Made by a program: the position numbers and the translations under genes. A DNA stretch of 64,000 bases, taken from positions 1-64,000 of the forward strand of contig JAHFQM010000006.1 of assembly GCA_023266355.1 (NCBI GenBank), in the 5' to 3' direction. Source of the DNA: Aquabacterium sp. (GTDB lineage: Bacteria; Pseudomonadota; Gammaproteobacteria; Burkholderiales; Burkholderiaceae_C). The notes under the pieces are model-generated. The model was not told the origin of the DNA, did not search any database, and was given only the letters and a program-made list of their open reading frames with translations. Each line of letters starts with the position of its first letter. The stretch's first letter is position 1. Positions 35,246 through 44,458 of the stretch are shown here, in pieces.

Positions 35246-36097
35246 TCAGTGCTGTGCGCCTGTGCCGCTGGCGGGCAGCGAGGCCATGGCCGCGCTCTGT
35301 GCACCCTTGCGGGGCAGCAGGGTGACCGGGTCGACGAAGCTCTTGGTGGCCGTGATTTTGGGGCTGCCGCTTTGCTGGTGCGCTGGCGGCACGGCCTGGT
35401 GTGTGACCAAGTTGGTGGTGGCGCCGGTGCCAGCCTTGACCAGCGTGGGGGCCACGATGACAGGTTGTGAGCCTTGCGTGTTCAGGCCACTGCCGCTCTG
35501 CGGCATGCTGGGCACCATGTTCGACTTGCCGGGCGATGCCGCGGCCATGGCAGGTCGCTTGGTCGCGAAGACCTGACCGGCCTCGCGTGGTCCGACCATG
35601 TTGTCGGCCAGCATCACGGTGCGTGTGCGACGCTGTGCCTGGCGGTTGAGGTCTTGGCGGTCTTCGGCCGACAAGGCCTGGTAGGCGGCCCACTTCTGCT
35701 GGCGCTCGTCGGAGGGCAACTGGCGCGTCTGTTGGAAACGCAGGCGGGCTTCGCCCCGTTCACTCGGAGGCAGCGCGGCCCATTGCTTCATGCGCTCCTG
35801 GAGGCGCTGGCGTTCTTGCGGGCTCAGGGCGTCGAAGCGGCTGGCCACCTTGATCCACTTCTGGCGGCTGGTGTCGTCCAGTTGTGCCCACTGCGTGGCC
35901 AAGGGAGCCAGTGCCTGGCGCTGGACCGGCGTGAGGGCTTGCCAGGACGAGCCGGTGGCCGTGCCTGAGGTGCTCGGATGCATGTCTGCAGCGGCCATGG
36001 CCTTGTGCGCGTGGCTGGCCAGCGCGCAGGCCAGCATCAGCGTGGCTGCACAGGCAACCACGAGGCGGCGGGCGAGGGGCGGGCGGAGTGCAGGCAT
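35246..36097 (-). CDS. Exported DUF3106 protein
   Basis: The 283-residue protein has a clear signal peptide (RRLVVACAATLMLACALASHAHKA, cleaved near 27-35). DUF3106 follows at about 50-155: short helical repeats of the type LTPVQRQALAPLATQWAQLD, LSPQERQRLQERMKQWAALP and LSAEDRQDLNRQAQRRTRTV, recalling the LTxxQ helices of Spy/CpxP periplasmic chaperones. The C-terminal 120 residues are Ser/Pro/Gln-rich and probably disordered. Function unknown; the resemblance to Spy is my inference. It lies 38 bases after DUF3619 in the same operon. Confidence 0.83.
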   Translation of the reverse strand: MPALRPPLARRLVVACAATLMLACALASHAHKAMAAADMHPSTSGTATGSSWQALTPVQRQALAPLATQWAQLDDTSRQKWIKVASRFDALSPQERQRLQERMKQWAALPPSERGEARLRFQQTRQLPSDERQQKWAAYQALSAEDRQDLNRQAQRRTRTVMLADNMVGPREAGQVFATKRPAMAAASPGKSNMVPSMPQSGSGLNTQGSQPVIVAPTLVKAGTGATTNLVTHQAVPPAHQQSGSPKITATKSFVDPVTLLPRKGAQSAAMASLPASGTGAQH

Positions 36098-36135
36098 GCG
36101 GCTGGGGGCAAACGATCAGGCTGGGGTGGCAAAGG

Positions 36136-36765
36136 TCAAGGCGTGGACACGGCAGGGGCGGTGTCGCTGGTCTTGAGGTCGCCGTCGGCTTCGGGCACGG
36201 TGGTGTCCAGCGGGCGCACGGCGGTGCGGTTGTCACCGCGCAGGTATTCAGAGAACCCGGCGTCGGCGTAGGCGTCGGGCGGCAGGTCGTCGGTCAGCAG
36301 GGCCGTGTCGATGTCGGCGGCGGCCTGCACTTTTTCTTCGTCCTTGTAGGCGTGCACAGCCCACAAGCCAGCCACCAGGGCGAGCACTGGCAACACCGAG
36401 GCCAGGCGCCAGCCCCAGGCGATGGGGCCATCGGCCAGGCGGCCATGACCGGGTTGGCGGGACTGCCCCGCCTCGTTCCAGGTGCCAGCGGGATGGCCCA
36501 TCACCACCGAGCCTTGTCCACCAGCCAGTTGCAGGCCCACGACCGCGCTGGCGGCACCAGCGGCCACGGGCGCCACGGCGGCACCCAGGCGGGCCAGGCG
36601 CGCAGCTTCCACCGCCTGCAGGCGGGCCACGCGCAGGCGCTCGGTGATGTCATGCGGCAGCGCCTGCACGCCATCTTCCAGGCGCGCGGTCAGGCGCAGC
36701 GCGAATCGGGCCTCCAGGGCTTCGCGCTGGGCATCGGTCAGCGGTGTGTTGGAACGTGTTTTCAC
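36136..36765 (-). CDS. DUF3619 protein, candidate anti-sigma factor
   Basis: The 209-residue product has a helical N-terminal cytoplasmic part (LTDAQREALEARFALRLTAR; HDITERLRVARLQAVEAARL), one membrane helix near 140-160 (LASVLPVLALVAGLWAVHAY), and an acidic periplasmic tail (DIDTALLTDDLPPDAYADAG). No ATG is available at the family start. I place the start at GTG 36765, whose GTGA overlaps the sigma factor stop, implying translational coupling. A short cytoplasmic helical domain, one span and tight coupling to an ECF sigma gene are what an anti-sigma factor should look like, but DUF3619 has no established function. Confidence 0.8.
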   Translation of the reverse strand: MKTRSNTPLTDAQREALEARFALRLTARLEDGVQALPHDITERLRVARLQAVEAARLARLGAAVAPVAAGAASAVVGLQLAGGQGSVVMGHPAGTWNEAGQSRQPGHGRLADGPIAWGWRLASVLPVLALVAGLWAVHAYKDEEKVQAAADIDTALLTDDLPPDAYADAGFSEYLRGDNRTAVRPLDTTVPEADGDLKTSDTAPAVSTP

Positions 36766-37346
36766 AATGTGATACCCCGGGCTGGCAACGCTTTGGACAA
36801 TGCTGCAACCGCGCGCGAGCAGTGGGTTTTCACGCTCCCTTCGGAGCAACCCATGGCCGCGGCAGTCTCTGCAACATCCAGTTCCTCCCAGTAACGCAGC
36901 AGGAAGGCTTCCCGTTGACGCGCTGGCAATTTGCCGATTTCGTCTTCGATTTCCGCCAGCACCTGCCTGCGGCTGACCTGGGTTTCGGCCGCCTCATTGC
37001 CAGTGTCTTCGACGTCCAGCGCTTCCAGCAAGTCAAAATCACCGTCTTCGCCACCGGCTGCGGCTTCCAGGTCACCGATGCTGGTGAACAAGGCATTGCG
37101 CACCTTCTGGCGGCGGAACCAGTCCAGTGTGGCATTGGAGAGGATGCGCTGGAAGAGCATCGGCCACTCACCCGCGGGGCGGTCGGCATAGCTCTGCGAC
37201 AGGCGGATCATGGCGTCCTGCACGATGTCGAGCGCGGCGTCGTCCTGGCGCACGGCATAGACCGTGCGTTTGAAGGCGCGCAACTCCACGCTTTTCAAAA
37301 AGGCGTTGAGCTCTTCTTCTCGTGAGGGGCTGGGCAGCGGGGTCAA
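36762..37346 (-). CDS. ECF-type RNA polymerase sigma factor
   Basis: The 194-residue sigma-70 family protein has only regions 2 and 4. Region 2 holds DIVQDAMIRLSQSYADRPAG and WPMLFQRILSNATLDWFRRQ. Region 4 holds LPARQREAFLLRYWEELDVA and the helix-turn-helix AETAAAMGCSEGSVKTHCSR. An acidic linker (GGEDGDFDLLEALDVEDTGN) joins them. The best start is TTG at 37346, giving the family N-terminus; no ATG is available. It heads the operon sigma-DUF3619-DUF3106-RDD, so it likely reads its own promoter in the 37347-37670 gap. It is divergent from ilvB. Confidence 0.88.
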   Translation of the reverse strand: MTPLPSPSREEELNAFLKSVELRAFKRTVYAVRQDDAALDIVQDAMIRLSQSYADRPAGEWPMLFQRILSNATLDWFRRQKVRNALFTSIGDLEAAAGGEDGDFDLLEALDVEDTGNEAAETQVSRRQVLAEIEDEIGKLPARQREAFLLRYWEELDVAETAAAMGCSEGSVKTHCSRAVAALSKALPARGITL

Positions 37347-37425
37347 GACCGTGGAGGCTTACTTTTTCGGGCCGGGCGCATTATGGCACTGAGCTGGCAC
37401 AAGCCCCTTCAGCGGGGGCTCAGCT

Positions 37426-37453
37426 TTGAATTGACCTCCAGCGGTGCGATAAT
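37426..37453 (+). promoter_or_regulatory. Sigma-70-like promoter for ilvBNC
   Basis: TTGAAT (-35, 37426-37431) and GATAAT (-10, 37448-37453) are separated by 16 bases. The -10 matches consensus at five of six positions. Transcription would start near 37460, giving a leader of about 210 bases before ilvB. Confidence 0.55.
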
Positions 37454-37582
37454 GTTTGTTTTGCGCCATCTCGATCTGGCCTGAGTCCGGTTGTCCAATC
37501 GACGCCGGTGGCAGGCCGCGCAGGCTCCAAATCCGCCTCACAAGGGCGAGCGCACGGCCATCCGTGGTCGCAGCGTTGCTGC

Positions 37583-37639
37583 CATGCCCGCCCGTTTTCG
37601 TCGGGGGCATGACGGTGTAGAGGGGCACCGATCGTTTTT
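37583..37639 (+). promoter_or_regulatory. Hairpin plus terminator-like element in the ilvB leader
   Basis: CATGCCCGCCCG pairs with CGGGGGCATG (two-base bulge) at 37583-37611. Two bases later CGGTG / CACCG forms a second small stem (37613-37630), followed by ATCG and TTTTT at 37635-37639, about 30 bases before the ilvB ATG. This could be an attenuator, but I could not find a convincing leader peptide or antiterminator. Confidence 0.35.
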
Positions 37640-37670
37640 CGTTAGAGAAATTCGGAAAGGTTCTTTCACC

Positions 37671-39470
37671 ATGGACATGTCTCAAGCTGACACCAAGCGC
37701 GCCGGCTCGGCCGACGCCCACGCCACCGCACCGACCCAGGGCTTGGCTTCGCAAGGCGAAGTGCTCAACGGCTCGGAAATCCTCGTGCGCTGCCTGCAGG
37801 CCGAGGGCGTCAAGTACATGTGGGGCTACCCTGGCGGTGCCGTGCTGTACATCTACGACGCGCTGTACAAACAAGATTCGATCGAACACGTGCTGGTGCG
37901 CCACGAGCAGGCGGCCGTGCACGCGGCTGACGGCTATGCGCGCGCCACCGGCGACGTCGGCGTGGCCCTCGTCACCTCCGGTCCGGGCGTGACCAATGCC
38001 ATCACCGGCATCGCCACGGCCTACATGGACTCGATCCCCATGGTGATCGTGACCGGCCAGGTGCCGACGCCCGCCATCGGCCTGGACGCTTTCCAGGAAT
38101 GCGACACCGTCGGCATCACCCGCCCCATCGTCAAGCACAACTTCCTCGTCAAGGACGTGGCCGACCTGGCCGCGACGATGAAGAAGGCCTTCCACATCGC
38201 GCGCACCGGCCGCCCTGGCCCCGTGGTGGTGGACGTGCCCAAGGACGTGTCGCTCAAGGCCACGACCTTCCACTACCCCGAGTCGGTGGAAATGCGCTCG
38301 TACAACCCGGTGCGCAAGGGCCACGGCGGCCAGATCCGCAAGGCCGTGCAGCTGCTGCTCAACGCCAAGCGCCCGTACATCTATACCGGTGGCGGCGTGA
38401 TCCTGGGCGAGGCGTCCAAGGAACTGCGCGAGCTGGTCAACATGCTGGGCTACCCCAGCACCAGCACCCTGATGGGCCTGGGTGCCATTGCGGCATCCGA
38501 CAAGACCTTCCTGGGCATGTTGGGCATGCATGGCACTTACGAAGCCAACATGACCATGCAGAACGCCGACGTGGTGATTGCCGTGGGCGCCCGCTTCGAC
38601 GACCGCGTGATCGGCAACCCCAAGCACTTTGCCCAGGTCGAGCGCAAGATCATCCACATCGACATCGACCCGTCGAGCATCTCCAAGCGCGTGAAGGTGG
38701 ACATCCCCATCGTGGGCGATGTCAAGGACGTGCTGATCGAGATGATCGCCCAGATCAAGGAATCCACCACCCGCGCCGACAGCAACGCGCTGGCCGCCTG
38801 GTGGAACCAGATCAACGAGTGGAAGAAGCGCGACTGCCTGAAGTACAAGACGTCGGACGAGGTCATCAAGCCGCAGTACGTGGTGCAGAAGCTGGCTGAG
38901 TTGACCGCCGGCACCGACTACTACATCACCTCGGACGTGGGCCAGCACCAGATGTTCGCGGCCCAGTACAGCAAGTTCGAAGAGCCGCGTCGCTGGATCA
39001 ACTCCGGTGGCCTGGGCACCATGGGCGTGGGCTTGCCTTACGCCATGGGCATCAAGCTGGCCAAGCCCGACGCCGATGTGTTTTGCATCACCGGCGAAGG
39101 CTCCATCCAGATGTGCATCCAGGAGCTTTCGACCTGCCTGCAGTACAACACGCCGGTGAAGGTGCTGTCGCTGAACAACCGCTACCTGGGCATGGTGCGC
39201 CAGTGGCAGCAGCTGGATTACGGCAGCCGCTACTCGCACAGCTACATGGACGCGCTGCCCGACTTCGTCAAGCTGGCCGAGGCCTATGGCCACGTGGGCT
39301 TGTTGATCGAGCGTCCGTCGGACGTCGAGGGCGCGCTGCGCGAGGCCATCAAGCTGAAGGACCGCTCGGTGTTCCTGGACATCCGCACCGACCCCACCGA
39401 GAACGTGTGGCCGATGGTGCAGGCGGGCAAGGGCATCTCCGAGATGCTGCTCGGCTCCGAGGACCTGTGA
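37671..39470 (+). CDS. ilvB: Acetolactate synthase large (catalytic) subunit
   Basis: Thiamine-diphosphate enzyme making acetolactate or acetohydroxybutyrate, the first shared step of valine, leucine and isoleucine synthesis. The 599-residue protein has the TPP Glu in VLVRHEQAAVHAADGYARAT, SGPGVTNAITGIATAYMDSI, a central FAD domain, and the TPP/Mg loop ITGEGSIQMCIQEL with NNRYLGMVRQWQQLDYGSRY. The Mg-binding motif reads GEG where most relatives have GDG. The ATG at 37671 follows GGAAAGG; in-frame codons upstream lie in the structured leader. The ilvN gene follows 194 bases downstream, and ilvC after that. Confidence 0.95.
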   Translation: MDMSQADTKRAGSADAHATAPTQGLASQGEVLNGSEILVRCLQAEGVKYMWGYPGGAVLYIYDALYKQDSIEHVLVRHEQAAVHAADGYARATGDVGVALVTSGPGVTNAITGIATAYMDSIPMVIVTGQVPTPAIGLDAFQECDTVGITRPIVKHNFLVKDVADLAATMKKAFHIARTGRPGPVVVDVPKDVSLKATTFHYPESVEMRSYNPVRKGHGGQIRKAVQLLLNAKRPYIYTGGGVILGEASKELRELVNMLGYPSTSTLMGLGAIAASDKTFLGMLGMHGTYEANMTMQNADVVIAVGARFDDRVIGNPKHFAQVERKIIHIDIDPSSISKRVKVDIPIVGDVKDVLIEMIAQIKESTTRADSNALAAWWNQINEWKKRDCLKYKTSDEVIKPQYVVQKLAELTAGTDYYITSDVGQHQMFAAQYSKFEEPRRWINSGGLGTMGVGLPYAMGIKLAKPDADVFCITGEGSIQMCIQELSTCLQYNTPVKVLSLNNRYLGMVRQWQQLDYGSRYSHSYMDALPDFVKLAEAYGHVGLLIERPSDVEGALREAIKLKDRSVFLDIRTDPTENVWPMVQAGKGISEMLLGSEDL

Positions 39471-39664
39471 CCGGCCTTTGATGCACTGAACACCACCACG
39501 CCTGGTCGCCCCAGGCTGCCACGGACGGTCGCTTGCCGGCGACCTCATCCGGTGGCGGACCGAAGCGGCCAGGGACTTTGAAGCACACCGAACCCCATCG
39601 AACCGCAGGCCACAGCGCCGGGGTTACCGCCCCGATGACCCAAGAGCCTGCCAGGACGATCACC

Positions 39665-40156
39665 ATGAAACACATCATTGCTCTGCTGCTGGAAAACGAA
39701 GCCGGCGCCCTGTCCCGCGTGGTCGGCCTTTTCTCGGCCCGCGGCTACAACATCGAGAGCCTGACGGTGGCCACCACCGAAGACCCCTCGCTGTCGCGCA
39801 TGACCATCGTGACCACCGGCTCTGACGAGATCATCGAGCAGATCACCAAGCACTTGAACCGCCTCATCGAGGTCGTCAAGGTGGTGGACCTGTCCGAAGG
39901 CCCGTACACCGAGCGTGAGCTGATGCTCATCAAGGTGCGTGCCGTGGGCAAGGAGCGTGAAGAGATGAAGCGCATGGCGGACATCTTCCGCGGCCGCATC
40001 ATCGATGTCACCGACAAGACCTACACGATCGAACTCACTGGCGACGCGGCCAAACTCGATGCCTTCATCGAGGCCATCGACCGCGCTGCCATCCTTGAAA
40101 CCGTGCGCACCGGGACCAGCGGGATCGGGCGTGGCGAGCGCATCCTGCGCGTCTGA
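39665..40156 (+). CDS. ilvN: Acetolactate synthase small (regulatory) subunit
   Basis: Regulatory partner of IlvB that confers valine feedback inhibition. The 163-residue protein has an N-terminal ACT domain (MKHIIALLLENEAGALSRVV; FSARGYNIESLTVATTEDPS) and a C-terminal ACT-like domain with ERELMLIKVRA and IFRGRIIDVTDKTYTIELTG, ending with RTGTSGIGRGERILRV. Its length equals IlvH-type subunits. The ATG at 39665 has AGGA about eight bases upstream and starts the ACT fold directly. The 194-base gap after ilvB holds no visible gene or terminator. Confidence 0.95.
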   Translation: MKHIIALLLENEAGALSRVVGLFSARGYNIESLTVATTEDPSLSRMTIVTTGSDEIIEQITKHLNRLIEVVKVVDLSEGPYTERELMLIKVRAVGKEREEMKRMADIFRGRIIDVTDKTYTIELTGDAAKLDAFIEAIDRAAILETVRTGTSGIGRGERILRV

Positions 40157-40220
40157 TGGCTCGGCGCAGTTTCTGACGAGGCTGCCGAGCTCCCCCGCTT
40201 TTCTTGAACCTTGTGCCTGA

Positions 40221-41279
<1,059 letters not shown>

Positions 41280-41326
41280 TCGTTGTCGATCAAGGTGGCG
41301 TGCTGAGTTTCAGCGCGTCGCCAGCG

Positions 41327-41360
41327 AAGGCCGCACGGTGCGAACCGCGCGGCCTTTTTT
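41327..41360 (+). terminator. Intrinsic terminator of ilvBNC
   Basis: AAGGCCGC (41327-41334) pairs with GCGGCCTT (41349-41356), ending in six T residues (41355-41360). The T run abuts the stop codon of the convergent outer-membrane factor gene. Confidence 0.92.
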
Positions 41361-42976
41361 CATGGCTGACCGGCACTTTTCCCCGAAGCGGTCTCGGTCT
41401 CAGTGGCGGCGGGCTTCGGCGCGGAGGCATCTGACCAACCGCCACCGACGGCCTTGTAGAGCGCCACGGTGACCAGGGCACGGGCGGTCTGCGCCTGGAT
41501 GAGCTCGTCTTCGCGTTGCAGGGCGGCGAGCTCGGCCTCGATGGCGGATTGCAGCAGGCCCTGGCCTTCGCTGAAGAGCTGTTGGGCGTGGCGGGCACCG
41601 TCGGCGGAGGTGCGCCAGGCGGTGCTCAGGCGCTCGGCGCGCTGGTCGAGGGCGCGGCGGGCGCTGTAGGCGTTCTCGACGTCTTCGAGCGCGGTCAGCA
41701 TGGTCTGTTCGTGCTGGGCCACGGCGGCATCGAGCTGGGCGTTGCTGGCGGCGATGCGCGCGCGGATGCGTCCGCCTTCGAAGATGGGCAGGCGCAGGCC
41801 GGCACCCCAGGACAGGAAGTTGCCGTTGGACGCCAGGTTGCCGATCTCGATGCGCCCCTCATTGGCCAGGAAACCCACGTAGAAGCGCGGGAACAGGTCG
41901 GCCTTGGCGCTGCCCACGCGGGCGGCCAGGGCTTGCACGACGCGGGCGCTGCCGCGCACATCGGGCCGGCGGCTGAGCACGTCGGAGGGCAGCACCGCAG
42001 GCAGCTGGGCGGGGATGACGCTGGCGTCGGCCGGGGCGGCTGCGGTGGGGCGGGGCAGGGTGATGCGTGTTTCGGGCGCTTGGCCTGTCAGCACAGACAG
42101 GCGCCTCAGGCGGGCTTGCAGCAGGCTTTGCAGCGGTGCCTGACCGCTTTCCAGCGCCTCGATTTGGGCGCGCGCACGGTCGATGTCCAGGCGTGTGGCC
42201 TGGCCGGCATCGAAGCGACCTTGGGCGTAGCGTTGCAATCGGCGGGCGCTGCTCAGGCTGCGTTGGAGCAGGCCGATGCGGTGTTCCAGGCTGCGTGCCT
42301 CGATGTAGTTGGCTGCCACGTCGCCGGCCACCATGAGCTGGGCGCCGTGCACGCGCTCACTTTGGGCGAGGGCGGCCTGGCGCGCGGCTTCGGCGTCGCT
42401 GCGGCGCGCGCCGAAGATGTCCACTTCCCAGGCGGCGGCGAAACCCTGGCCGCTGTAGCTGCTGATGGGGACGTTGGGGTGGGTCAGCGGGCTGAGGTCG
42501 GGCACCTGGATGGCAGGCAGGGGTGCGGGCAGGGCGGGCATCGTCACCTGCGGGATGGCCGGGCCGTGCAGCGAGTCGGTCTGGGTGCGGGCGGTGTAGC
42601 CGAAGGCCTGCAGGCTGGGGTAGAGCGCCGACTCGGCCTGTGTGACCACGGCGCGCGACTCGCGCACGCGCGCCAGGGCCACGCGGATGTCGGCATTGGC
42701 GGCCAGGGCCTGGGCGATGAGGCTTTGCAGCGTCGGGTCGGGGATGTCTTGCCACCAGCGAGAGAGCTCGGTGCTGGCGGTGCCTGGCGCTTCGTCGAAC
42801 GCGTCGGGCGTTGCCACGCCGACGGACGGCACATCGACCTTGACCGTGGTGCAGCCGGGCAGGCTGAGCAGCAGGCCCAGCCCCAAGGTCAAGGTGAGGG
42901 CCGCGCCAGTGGCAGCCACCAGGGGATGGCGTCGGGGCGCGGTGGGCAGTGTCTCGGGCGAGTGCGGCATGGGCAT
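41360..42976 (-). CDS. Outer-membrane efflux lipoprotein (NodT family)
   Basis: TolC-like channel of a tripartite exporter. The 538-residue protein has a lipoprotein signal (GAALTLTLGLGLLLSLPGC, Cys near 43) and two OEP repeats: WWQDIPDPTLQSLIAQAL and NADIRVALARVRESRAVVTQ in the first, SRRPDVRGSARVVQALAARV in the second. The ATG at 42976 (or 42970) was chosen because the frame upstream only overlaps the MaoC-Pta gene. It is the last of six co-directional genes beginning with a HlyD protein, RbbA and an ABC-2 permease, which makes it the likely pore for that exporter even though two PHA-metabolism genes lie between. Confidence 0.9.
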   Translation of the reverse strand: MPMPHSPETLPTAPRRHPLVAATGAALTLTLGLGLLLSLPGCTTVKVDVPSVGVATPDAFDEAPGTASTELSRWWQDIPDPTLQSLIAQALAANADIRVALARVRESRAVVTQAESALYPSLQAFGYTARTQTDSLHGPAIPQVTMPALPAPLPAIQVPDLSPLTHPNVPISSYSGQGFAAAWEVDIFGARRSDAEAARQAALAQSERVHGAQLMVAGDVAANYIEARSLEHRIGLLQRSLSSARRLQRYAQGRFDAGQATRLDIDRARAQIEALESGQAPLQSLLQARLRRLSVLTGQAPETRITLPRPTAAAPADASVIPAQLPAVLPSDVLSRRPDVRGSARVVQALAARVGSAKADLFPRFYVGFLANEGRIEIGNLASNGNFLSWGAGLRLPIFEGGRIRARIAASNAQLDAAVAQHEQTMLTALEDVENAYSARRALDQRAERLSTAWRTSADGARHAQQLFSEGQGLLQSAIEAELAALQREDELIQAQTARALVTVALYKAVGGGWSDASAPKPAATETETASGKSAGQP

Positions 42977-43016
42977 CAAGGTGGTCGTCGGATGGCTGCG
43001 GGCGGTGTCGATCGGC

Positions 43017-44453
43017 TCAAGGGCTTGCATCGATCGCCTCGACCGCATCGAGGTGACCCTTCGCATGGGCCAGCAAGAGCGCCAGTGCCGCCGAGGCCAG
43101 GCGAGTGCGTGGGCTGTCGGTGGCATTGGTCAGGATGACGGGCACCTGCGCGCCGAGCACGATGCCGGCCACATCGGCGTCGGCCAGCAGGTGCAGTTGC
43201 TTGACGAGCATGTCGCCGGTTTCCATGTGGGGCACGACCAGCACATTGGCCTGGCCCGCGACAGGCGAGTCCGGGTGCGTCAGGCGCGCGATCTCGGGGT
43301 TGATGGCCGCATCGAAGGGCAGGGGGCCATCGACGATGCCACCGGCGATCTGGTGGCGCTCCAGCATCTTGCACAGGGCTGCGGCGTCCATCGACGAGCT
43401 CAGCTTGCTGTGCACCACGGGCGAGGCCGACAGGATGGCCACGCGCGGCGACATGCCCAGCACGCGGGCCAGGTCGATGGCGTTTTGCACGATGTCGCGC
43501 TTGTCTTCCAGCGTGGGCTGGATGTTGACGAGCGCGTCGGTGACGAGGAAGGGCGCGCCATGGTCGGGCACATCGGCCACATAGGCGTGGCTGATGCGGC
43601 GGTGTGTGCGCAGGCCGTGCTGGCGGTGGACGAGGGCCCGCAGCAGTGCGCCGGCGTCGACATCGCCTTGCATGATCGCTTGCACACGCCCGGTGCGGGC
43701 CAGGTCGATGGCTGTCTGCAGCGCCCCGGCTTCGGTGTCGGCGTTGATCCAGTCAGCATCGGTCAGTTCGCCCAGGTCGAGTTCCAGCGCCTGCGCCAGT
43801 GCGGCGATGCGCGCACGCGGACCGACGAGCACCGGCCGGATCAAGCCGGCATGGCGGGCTTCGATGGCCGCGCGCAGGCCATGGGCCTCGACCGGGAACG
43901 CCACGGCGCAGGCGATGGGCTCTGGCTCGACCGTCAGGGCCATCAACTGGGCGAAGCGTTCGTGGCGGTGCAGGTGCAGCTCGGGCAGGGCCTTGGGCGG
44001 ACGGATGACCTTGGCCGTGGGCGCGATGACCTCGGCCTCGCCGGTGATGACGGCCTTGCCCTCCTGGTTGGTGCAGACGCAGGCCAGGCGCAGCCGGTTT
44101 TTCTCGCCTTTGTGCGTGACGCTGACGCTGACGTGGATGACGTCGCCCAGGCCCACGGGCCGCACGAAGTTGAGCTGCTGCGAAACGTAGATGGTGCCGG
44201 GGCCTGGCAGGCGGGTGCCCAGCACGGTGGAGATCAGCGTGCCGCCCCACATGCCATGGGCGATGACGTGGTGGAAGGGCGTTTCACGCGCATAGGCCTC
44301 GTCGAGGTGGGCGGGGTTGACGTCGCCGCTGAGGATGGCGAAGACCTCGATGTCTTCCTTGGTGAGCGTGCGCTGCAGCGAGGCGGTTTCGCCCACGCTG
44401 ATTTCCTCGTAGGTGCGGTTTTCCAGCAGGGCCGGGGTGGTGTCGGGGCTCAT
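43017..44453 (-). CDS. Bifunctional MaoC-like enoyl-CoA hydratase / phosphate acyltransferase
   Basis: A natural fusion of 478 residues. The N-terminal hot-dog domain (about 10-150) has the R-hydratase motif in ILSGDVNPAHLDEAYARETP and HHVIAHGMWGG. The C-terminal domain (about 170-470) is a Pta/Ptb-type phosphotransacylase (VGPRARIAALAQALELDLGE; AFLVTDALVNIQPTLEDKRD-like segment; SPVAGQANVLVVPHMETGDM). Predicted activities are hydration of 2-enoyl-CoA to (R)-3-hydroxyacyl-CoA and acyl exchange between CoA and phosphate. AGGAG, overlapping the stop of the preceding PHA synthase gene, precedes the ATG at 44453, so the two are tightly coupled. No acetate kinase gene is adjacent. Confidence 0.88.
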   Translation of the reverse strand: MSPDTTPALLENRTYEEISVGETASLQRTLTKEDIEVFAILSGDVNPAHLDEAYARETPFHHVIAHGMWGGTLISTVLGTRLPGPGTIYVSQQLNFVRPVGLGDVIHVSVSVTHKGEKNRLRLACVCTNQEGKAVITGEAEVIAPTAKVIRPPKALPELHLHRHERFAQLMALTVEPEPIACAVAFPVEAHGLRAAIEARHAGLIRPVLVGPRARIAALAQALELDLGELTDADWINADTEAGALQTAIDLARTGRVQAIMQGDVDAGALLRALVHRQHGLRTHRRISHAYVADVPDHGAPFLVTDALVNIQPTLEDKRDIVQNAIDLARVLGMSPRVAILSASPVVHSKLSSSMDAAALCKMLERHQIAGGIVDGPLPFDAAINPEIARLTHPDSPVAGQANVLVVPHMETGDMLVKQLHLLADADVAGIVLGAQVPVILTNATDSPRTRLASAALALLLAHAKGHLDAVEAIDASP

Positions 44454-44458
44454 CGCGA

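Larger units (their letters stand above)
37347..37670. other. 324-bp divergent gap: sigma operon promoter side and ilvB leader
   Basis: No gene is supported here. From left to right it holds: a short hairpin near 37402-37420 (AGCCCC / GGGGCT); a sigma-70-like promoter for ilvB at 37426-37453; and a leader of about 210 bases with a strong hairpin (37583-37611) and a terminator-like element (37613-37639). An in-frame ATG at 37584 could extend IlvB by 29 residues but lies inside the hairpin. I could not locate the sigma operon promoter with confidence. Confidence 0.6.

Noticed and set aside
37452..37484. Ten-residue leader peptide ORF (MFVLRHLDLA) rich in Leu/Val before ilvB
   Set aside because: Its ATG overlaps the predicted -10 hexamer, so it would not be in the transcript from that promoter, and no clear Shine-Dalgarno precedes it. 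Mentioned only under the attenuator finding.
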